Below, piece after piece: positions 57,872-64,000 of a stretch of 64,000 nucleotides of DNA. The DNA is from Girardinichthys multiradiatus (taxonomy: Eukaryota; Chordata; Actinopteri; Cyprinodontiformes; Goodeidae), in contig NC_061794.1 of the NCBI RefSeq assembly GCF_021462225.1, positions 48,018,914 through 48,082,913 of the forward strand, given 5' to 3'. A program made the translations under genes and the position numbers. Each line of letters opens with the position of its first letter. The stretch's first letter is position 1. The notes below the pieces were generated by a model. It saw only the letters and a list, made by a program, of their open reading frames with translations, had not been told where the DNA came from and did not search any database.

Positions 57872-58200
57872 AAAGTTTTTGCGCCCTTCCAGATTTCTTA
57901 TTTTTTTGCATGTTTGTCCACTAAATTTTTTCAGATTATCAAACTAATGTAAATATTAGTCAAAGACAACACAAGTAAACACAAAATGCAGTTTTTAATG
58001 AAGGATTTTTATTATGAAGGGAGAACAAAAATCCAAACCTACATGGCCCTGTGTGAAAAAATGATTGTCCCTTAAACCCAATACCTGGTTGGGCCCTTAG
58101 CAGCAACACCTGCAATCAAGCGTTTGTGATGAACTGCAATGAGTCTTTTCCAGCACTGTGGAGGAATATTGGCCCACTCTGCTTTGCAGAATTGTTGTAA
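57872..58200. mobile_element. End fragment of a widespread fish DNA transposon
   Basis: GTGTGAAAAAGTTTTTGCGCCC, AGTCAAAGACAACACAAGTAAACAC, CATGGCCCTGTGTGAAAAAATG and GGAGGAATATTGGCCCACTC form a string I recall as highly repeated in fish genomes. Truncated near 58200. Superfamily not determined. Confidence 0.5.
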
Positions 58201-58364
58201 TTACTTGTTACTGGAATAGATGAACTGTTGAGTTATATTGTCATTTATTGAATGTTGCTGTAGAGAAGAAAGATTAGATCCTGTTGCTGTGGAGCAACTG
58301 ACTTCCTTCAATGTAAAGAAATGCAGTAATCTCTATCCTCCTGTGATGTTGCCTAGATTCTTGG

Positions 58365-58395
<31 letters not shown>

Positions 58396-61300
58396 AGTAG
58401 ACAACATGCAAAGTGAATAAGAAGCTTCATGCATGCCAAGCTTCCTCTCATCTATGTCTATGTCTATCCATTATTATTTATAAGTGACCTACCTAAGACA
58501 GCACACATGTACAGAAGAACGTTCTCCGTCTTTGTGAGTTCCTCTTCTGCATCTCCAGTGTGTGGCTGCAGATATTCCTTTCATGTTAAGCAAATGTGCT
58601 ATTTTCATAATTTCGTTTTAGTTTTAGCTGGAACTGCAACAACGTTCAATGCAAAAAGCTGTGGAAACAGTTTAGCAACTTTAATTTGCATCTTTATATG
58701 TTGGTGGTTTTCATCTCAGTGCTCAGTAAAAAGACTCTCCTAACTTTGAAATACATATATCTTCTACAAACCATTAAATATGTGTCGTAATCTCAGTTAA
58801 AAACATAAACCATTGCATTGTAGCAGATGGACCCAGAAAACCTCTACTTCTACTGGAGTAAGACTTCATGTATCAAGGTTGCAGCGGGACATTTAAATCA
58901 GATAGGATCTTTTTAAAGACATCATCCAAAAGGGTTTTAGCGTACAGGCCTTATAAATCAGAGACATTAATGCTCACTTTGGAAGCACCAGTGGTAAATC
59001 ATAAGGATCTTAAAAGCCTTGAGAGAAGGCCCGATATAAACCTAAAAATGAACAAAATTAAAATTTTTAACAAATTTTTGGTCAGATGGTTAAATGTTTA
59101 TTTTCATTTTTACTAGGAAAAGGAGCTAAGAAAAATTACTAAGGAAAATTATCTTTCAGGAGAAAACCCATGTTGACACTATATGAAAATGTTTTTTGTG
59201 ATTAGCCTACGTTAGATAGTGCCAACCTTGCCCCCACACCAACCGCACATCTCCGCTTACCACAGGTCAAAAAAGCAAAAGAAGGAGGAATCCCTCAAAC
59301 CAGCCGAACAGCTGATCAAAGGATCCAGGAAATTCCCTGTCCCTCAATTCCAACCTAAAGGCAAACTTAAAACTGGACCATGAATGTGTCACAACCTGAC
59401 TAGTAACAAAGCCAACAGGTGGATAAAAGAAGTGAGTGACAGCTTGGTGGTTGTCTGTAAGGAGGACTTAGGTTGTCCCAATGTTGTGTCATCAGCTGCT
59501 CAGCCAACCAGCTCTGAAAGGACAAAGCAGGTTAGACACAACTCTAAGGAGCAACAACATGACAGCATGATAATGTGTTGAAAGGTTCTTAGTCCTGATT
59601 TAAAGGAACCAACAGTTTTTGCACATCTCATGTTTTCAGGCAGTTTGTTCCAGAGCTAAGGAGCATAGAAGCTAAATGCTGCTTCACCTTGTTTAGTTCT
59701 GGTCCTGGAGTCAGTCAGAACTCTAAGACAGTAGGTCTCTGAAGACCTGAAGGGTCTTTTTAAACCCGACGAAGTGGAAGCTTAATAGTGAAGGACAAAC
59801 ACCACCAGGTTTTAATTCCTCACAAAAGGAGGCTTTAATGTTTACGAAGCAATTTGCTAAAATGGTTAAACACAATATGGGGGTCTTTCAGTCATTTCTG
59901 AGTCTACATATAAAATGCTAAAGGAAACACATTTTTTCCCACCCTCCCATGGTTGGTACCAATGGAAAGTAAAGAATCCTACCTTTTTGGGGAGATATTG
60001 CATGTCTTAATGTGTCGTTTGCCGGTCCCATAATTCACTGCACGCCTACGCACAGAGCTTGCTTGTTGTTTCGTGTTTTTTCCGTGTATCTCGAACATTA
60101 TAATGTCACAGAAGAGTAAAATGTACAACTTGGAAGCCTTGGAAACAATTTTGCAGGGCAGTGAGCTCGAAGTAGAAGATTCTTTGGACAGCAGTGTGGA
60201 TTTTAAAGTGGATGAAGATGGGGAATTTCTTCTTCTGGACCAGGTTAACTGGAAAGTTATAGTGTTACTTTTTATCTCCAGTAAGTTTACATTACATGTC
60301 AGCTATTTCAACAATGCTTTACAGTTTTTTGCGTCTGTAGCTAGTGTTGTGTGGAGCGTCAGTATTTTTATTTGTGATTCATTCAACTGGTTATATTACC
60401 CCCTCTTAGAACAAAAGGACTGCAAGTTCTGTTTGTGGAACTGGTTGAAGGCCTTTACCAGTACCACTTTACTGGTACAGAATTACATCATTGCTTTTGT
60501 ATGTTATTTTATTATTTTTTGTGTACAGTAGGAAATAATTTATCTATATTTTTACATCTAGGAGGAGGCAGGACCATCTGGAACCTAAAGGACCCAGACT
60601 TTCACTACTTGGGTTGAGACTTTATTCTCTTCTTCATGGTGAGACGTTTATTCTGCAAACTAAATATCATGCATCATTACAGTGTTAGCATTGTGTTTCT
60701 AAGCTTATTATAAGTTAGTGTCAGATGCTGCTTCATTCTTGGCATGTAGTTTAGATACATTTTTTGCACATTTGTTTACATTGGTTTTCAGTGCCAATTA
60801 ATTTTTTTAAATAAAATTCCTCCAGTTGGAGATAAAAGGTTATAATTTAGTTCGATTTCTTTTCATTATATTAATTTCATGCTGTGCACAATTGTACATT
60901 TTAAAGAATGCAGGGTAAATGTCGTGACCAAAGGCTATGTCATATGCAGAAGGAGTCCTACCGTGGAAATCAGCACTTTGATTTGACCAGATTCCCTTTT
61001 ATGAGATGAAAAATACATTCAGCACAGTTGGTTAAACAAGTTTTTTGGAGCTTTAATTTCATTTATTTGTACCATTGACAGAAGGTCACAACTAATAAGA
61101 AAGTCACTGTTTTTATAGAGACGTTTTATACATTTTACTACTTGTATCCAGAATAATAAGTAAAACATTCGAAATTATGTTGTAATATGTTGCAATTATG
61201 TTGTAGTTGTAATATGAACCATCCGTCAAACCCCTGAAAAATCCTCAGATTTCCAGGACCTTTTTCATTTGGTGACGATTCAGATCCCATGACCGCAGGT

Positions 61301-61505
61301 GATGGTGGGACAGAGAAGCATTCCCATCATATCAGGCATGATATGGTCTTCATCCATCAATCTATTTCCCAGAGATTTGGACCGGGCAGATGAGCCCAGA
61401 AATCCAGCAATGGTGCTTTTTTATTGGAGGCTGCATTCATTTCATATCTGGTTTGAAGATTACATCCAGGTGTGTTTGCCTTCCAAACTATAAATTATCA
61501 TGAAT
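58201..61505. other. 3.3 kb without a supported gene
   Basis: Contains a (CT)n(GT)n run (58365-58395), repeat-like sequence at 59580-59780, and an ORF at 60073-60531 (152 codons) whose first 55 residues are acidic and the rest hydrophobic. Another ORF lies at 61299-61493. No domain is recognised; they could be decayed transposon exons. The 60073 ATG lies 3' of a CpG-containing stretch (60000-60100). Confidence 0.35.
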
Positions 61506-61945
61506 TGCTTAGTCGAATTAGAACAAAACCAGAGGATGAAACAGACTCAGCACACAGGATGAGACAGTAAATGAGGTTTATTTCTACTGTAGACTTTGTT
61601 TAAGGAATCTTGAGTTGGAGTTGTCCAGAAGCCAGAGGAGGAGGAGGTAAACCCAGGAATCCAAGGAGAGAGAAAGAGAGTACTGGTGATGAGAATATTT
61701 ACAGTGCAGTCCTTAGGAGGGAGTATTACCAGATGTTGGCAGGCAGGTAGGGAGATAGGCAGGTCGACAGGCAGGCAGACGGATAGGCAGACAGACAGGA
61801 GTCCACATAACTGAGGTTATGTTCCAGCAAAGGTCTGTATCAGCAGCTACCTTAAGAAGCCCATGAGCTCATTAAGAGAATACGTTGCAGCTGCAGACAA
61901 TGAGCTGCCAGAACCAACCAGAAGGGGAGGAGCAGAGATCCTACA
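61506..61945 (-). repeat. Gypsy 3' LTR
   Basis: About 440 bp, minus-strand TGTAGGATCTCTGC...CTAAGCA, directly after the purine tract, with an AATAAA signal (GAAATAAACC). The inner edge is clear; the outer edge is inferred from the terminal CA, since the other LTR is not in the window. Confidence 0.65.
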
Positions 61946-61989
61946 GTACCCTCCCCTCAACGATTGCTTCCAGGCAATCCAGAACGCTT

Positions 61990-62320
61990 TTCAGGATGGC
62001 GTTTTGTAAAAGGACGTGATGAGACCAGGGTCCAGGATGTGAGAACGGGGAACCCAGGTTCTCTCTTCAGGTCCATATCCTGCCCAATCCACAAGATATT
62101 GAAAACCACGCCCCCTACGCCGAACATCCAAGATACGATTGACCGTATATGCAGGGTGGTCATCAATGAGTCAAGCAGGGGGAGGGGGCTTGGTGGGAGG
62201 ACTCAGGAGGCTTTCTGAGACTGGCTTGATCTGGGAAACATGGAAAGTAGGGTGAATGTGCATGGAAGATGGTAGTTTGAGTCTCACCGCAGATGGGTTG
62301 ATGATCCTCTCGATGAGAAA
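61990..62320 (-). pseudogene. Gypsy C-terminal tail with chromodomain
   Basis: In a second minus-strand frame: [15 protein letters not shown], then [33 protein letters not shown], the chromodomain with its aromatic cage positions (Y, W, Y). Chromodomains on gypsy integrases guide insertion to particular chromatin. This frame is offset from the integrase frame by a small indel near 62320. Confidence 0.88.
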
Positions 62321-63905
62321 GGGCCAATGAAACGGGGGACCAACTTTCTAGAGGTATCCTTTAATTTAATATTCCTGGTGGAAAGCCAGACTCTCTGATT
62401 GACGCGGTAGACAGGTGCAGCAGAACAGTGATGGTTAGCGAACCTCTTATTTTGTTCCAGAGTGCATAGGAGGGTCCTCCTGGTCTGTTGCCAGATCCTG
62501 CGACACCTGGAAACATAATGCTGAACAGAGGGGACCAAAATGTCAGATTCAACACTGGGAAACAGCAGAGGTAGATAGCCCAGTGAAGCCTCAAAGGGGG
62601 ACAAACCAGTAGCAGAGGAAGTATGTGTGTTGTGAGCATATTTGATCCATGTGAGATGTTTGCACCAAGAAGAGGGGTTGTCATTTATAACGCACCTCAA
62701 AGCGACTTCAAGTTCCTGGTTGCATCTTTCTGTCTGTCCATTAGATTGGGGGTGGTATCCAGACGAAAGACTTACGGAGGCACCAAGAGCTTTGCAAAAC
62801 TCCTTCCAAACTTGCGAGATGAACTGCGGGCCTCGGTCAGAAACAATGTCCAAAGGTATGCCATGGATGCGGAAAACGTGGAGAACCATGAGTTGGGCTG
62901 TCTCCAATGCAGACGGAAGCTTAGGTAAAGGAACAAAATGGGCTGTTTTAGAGAATCTGTCAACAATAGTAAGGATGACTGTGTTACCGTCAGATGGCGG
63001 GAGACCAGTGATGAAATCACCGGAAATGTGGGACCAGGGGCGGCTAGGGGTGGGCAGAGGTTGAAGAAGACCAGCAGGGGGTTGATTAGTGTTCTTGTTT
63101 TGAGCACATGTGGGACAAGCTGCAACAAAATCTTTAATGTTGAGGTTCATAGTCGGCCACCAGAAAAACCTTTTGGTAAATGTGATCATACGAGTCACCC
63201 CAGGATGACAAGTCAGTTTATTGTTGTGCACCCAATCCAGAACTTTATCGACGACAGAGTTGGGAACGAACAGCTTGCCCACTGGGCCAGTACCTGGGTC
63301 AGGTTCGGACCTCTGTGCCTCCCTGATGTCCTTTTCAATGGCCCAGGTGAGGGCGCCCACAATACAAGAATCCGGTAGGATGGAAGCTTCAGTCTTGAGT
63401 TGGTCAGAATGAGAGAACTGGCGAGAGAGAGCGTCAGGCTTAATGTTCTTGGAACCGGGTCTGTAGGAGATAGAAAAATGAAAACGAGCAAAAAACAGAG
63501 ACCAACGGGCTTGTCTGGGGTTAAGTCTCTTGGCATTTTGAATGTAGGAGAGTTTCTTATGATCAGTCCAAATGACAAAAGGGATTTCAGTACCCTCTAA
63601 CCAATGCCGCCATTCCTCAAGTGTCAACTTGATGGCTAAAAGTTCACGGTTGCCCACATCATAATTTTGCTCTGCTGGAGACAAGCGACGAGAAAAATAG
63701 GTACATGGATGTACTTTATCATCCAGAGGAGACCGTTGAGATAAAATAGCCCCTACTCCAATGTCAGAAGCATCAACCTCTACAATAAATTGTGCACATG
63801 GATCAGGATGGGTCAATATGGGTGCTGAAGAAAATAGAGTCTTTAATTCCCCAAATGCCCTTTCTGCCTCAGGAGTCCAATGGAACGTTTTCAGAGAGGA
63901 GGTGA
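62284..63905 (-). pseudogene. Gypsy pol: RNase H and integrase
   Basis: The 510-codon open frame ends at 62284; homology extends upstream of its nominal start, which is a TTG rather than ATG, to about 63905. RNase [44 protein letters not shown]. Integrase zinc finger: [10 protein letters not shown] ... CPTC. Integrase core: Asp in SGDFITGLP, Asp in VSDRGPQF, Glu in [10 protein letters not shown], all retained. The frame then shifts near 62320 before the chromodomain. Confidence 0.92.
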
Positions 63906-64000
63906 GTTGACCTGACTGTAGTTCCTTATAAACCTCCTATAAAAATGTGCAAATCCCAAGAACCTTTGAAGTTGCCTGCGATCAGTTGGAGTAGGCCACT

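Larger units (their letters stand above)
61506..64000 (-). mobile_element. Ty3/gypsy chromovirus, 3' part, running off the right edge
   Basis: From right to left on the minus strand: end of RT, RNase H, integrase, chromodomain, then a GAGGGGAGGGTAC purine tract and a 3' LTR. RT, protease and Gag lie outside the window. Lesions: a frame break near 63890-63900 and another near 62320, between integrase and chromodomain, so the copy is probably inactive. Confidence 0.9.

Noticed and set aside
60073..60531. Protein-coding gene of 152 codons
   Set aside because: An acidic N-terminus followed by frame through AT-rich sequence, with no domain and no splice or homology support; kept only as an unassigned ORF.

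Overview
The window looks like a piece of teleost fish genome, probably a percomorph; a cyprinodontiform-like lineage is only a guess from repeat content. It holds two complete multi-exon vertebrate-type genes, both on the minus strand, in a landscape dominated by transposable elements typical of fish: Tc1/mariner, L2/Maui-like and RTE/Rex-like LINEs, BEL/Pao, Ty3/gypsy, a solo retroviral-type LTR, tRNA-derived SINEs and hAT-like non-autonomous elements. There are no bacterial-type operons or CRISPR arrays, and the long ORFs at the left edge are artefacts of a stop-free tandem repeat.

Layout. 1-4114: tetranucleotide array (TCCA/TCCG/TCCT) with higher-order structure. 4115-6116: non-coding, with a LINE tail, a perfect 16-bp hairpin and a Tc1-like relic. 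6117-8285: Tc1-like transposon with an open 350-codon transposase; its right inverted repeat is split by a 532-bp hAT-like element. 8288-11184: mostly unassigned, with an array of 16-bp palindromes at a 20-bp period. 11185-18099: complete BEL/Pao element with near-identical LTRs but wrecked coding region. 18100-20640: relic of a multicopy fish zinc-finger gene family, cut by a LINE fragment. 21250-36300: LINE, hAT-like, Tc1 and SINE relics, a promoter-like segment and a 28/31-bp minisatellite. 37176-44061: EDEM2, 11 coding exons. 44870-46420: simple repeats, a LINE tail and a SINE. 46646-53923: secreted two-domain C-type lectin, 6 coding exons, with two Tc1-group elements in its largest intron. 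55136-56770: LINE interrupted by a solo LTR and by an L2 tail. 57650-58200: LINE and DNA-transposon fragments. 61506-64000: 3' part of a minus-strand Ty3/gypsy chromovirus.

The two host genes are unrelated in job. EDEM2 is the ER-lumen GH47 mannosidase that starts mannose trimming of misfolded glycoproteins for ER-associated degradation. The lectin has a signal peptide, one CTLD whose calcium motif has decayed and one that keeps the EPN mannose-type motif. Exon phases of both genes were checked joint by joint and are consistent, so both are probably functional.

No convincing new multi-gene system was found. The most unusual signals are the palindrome array at 10252-10360, the mismatch between young LTRs and a decayed body in the Pao element, three Tc1-group transposases with three different D-E spacings (38, 34, 36), two perfect 16-bp hairpins, and the promoter-like segment at 30935-31164.
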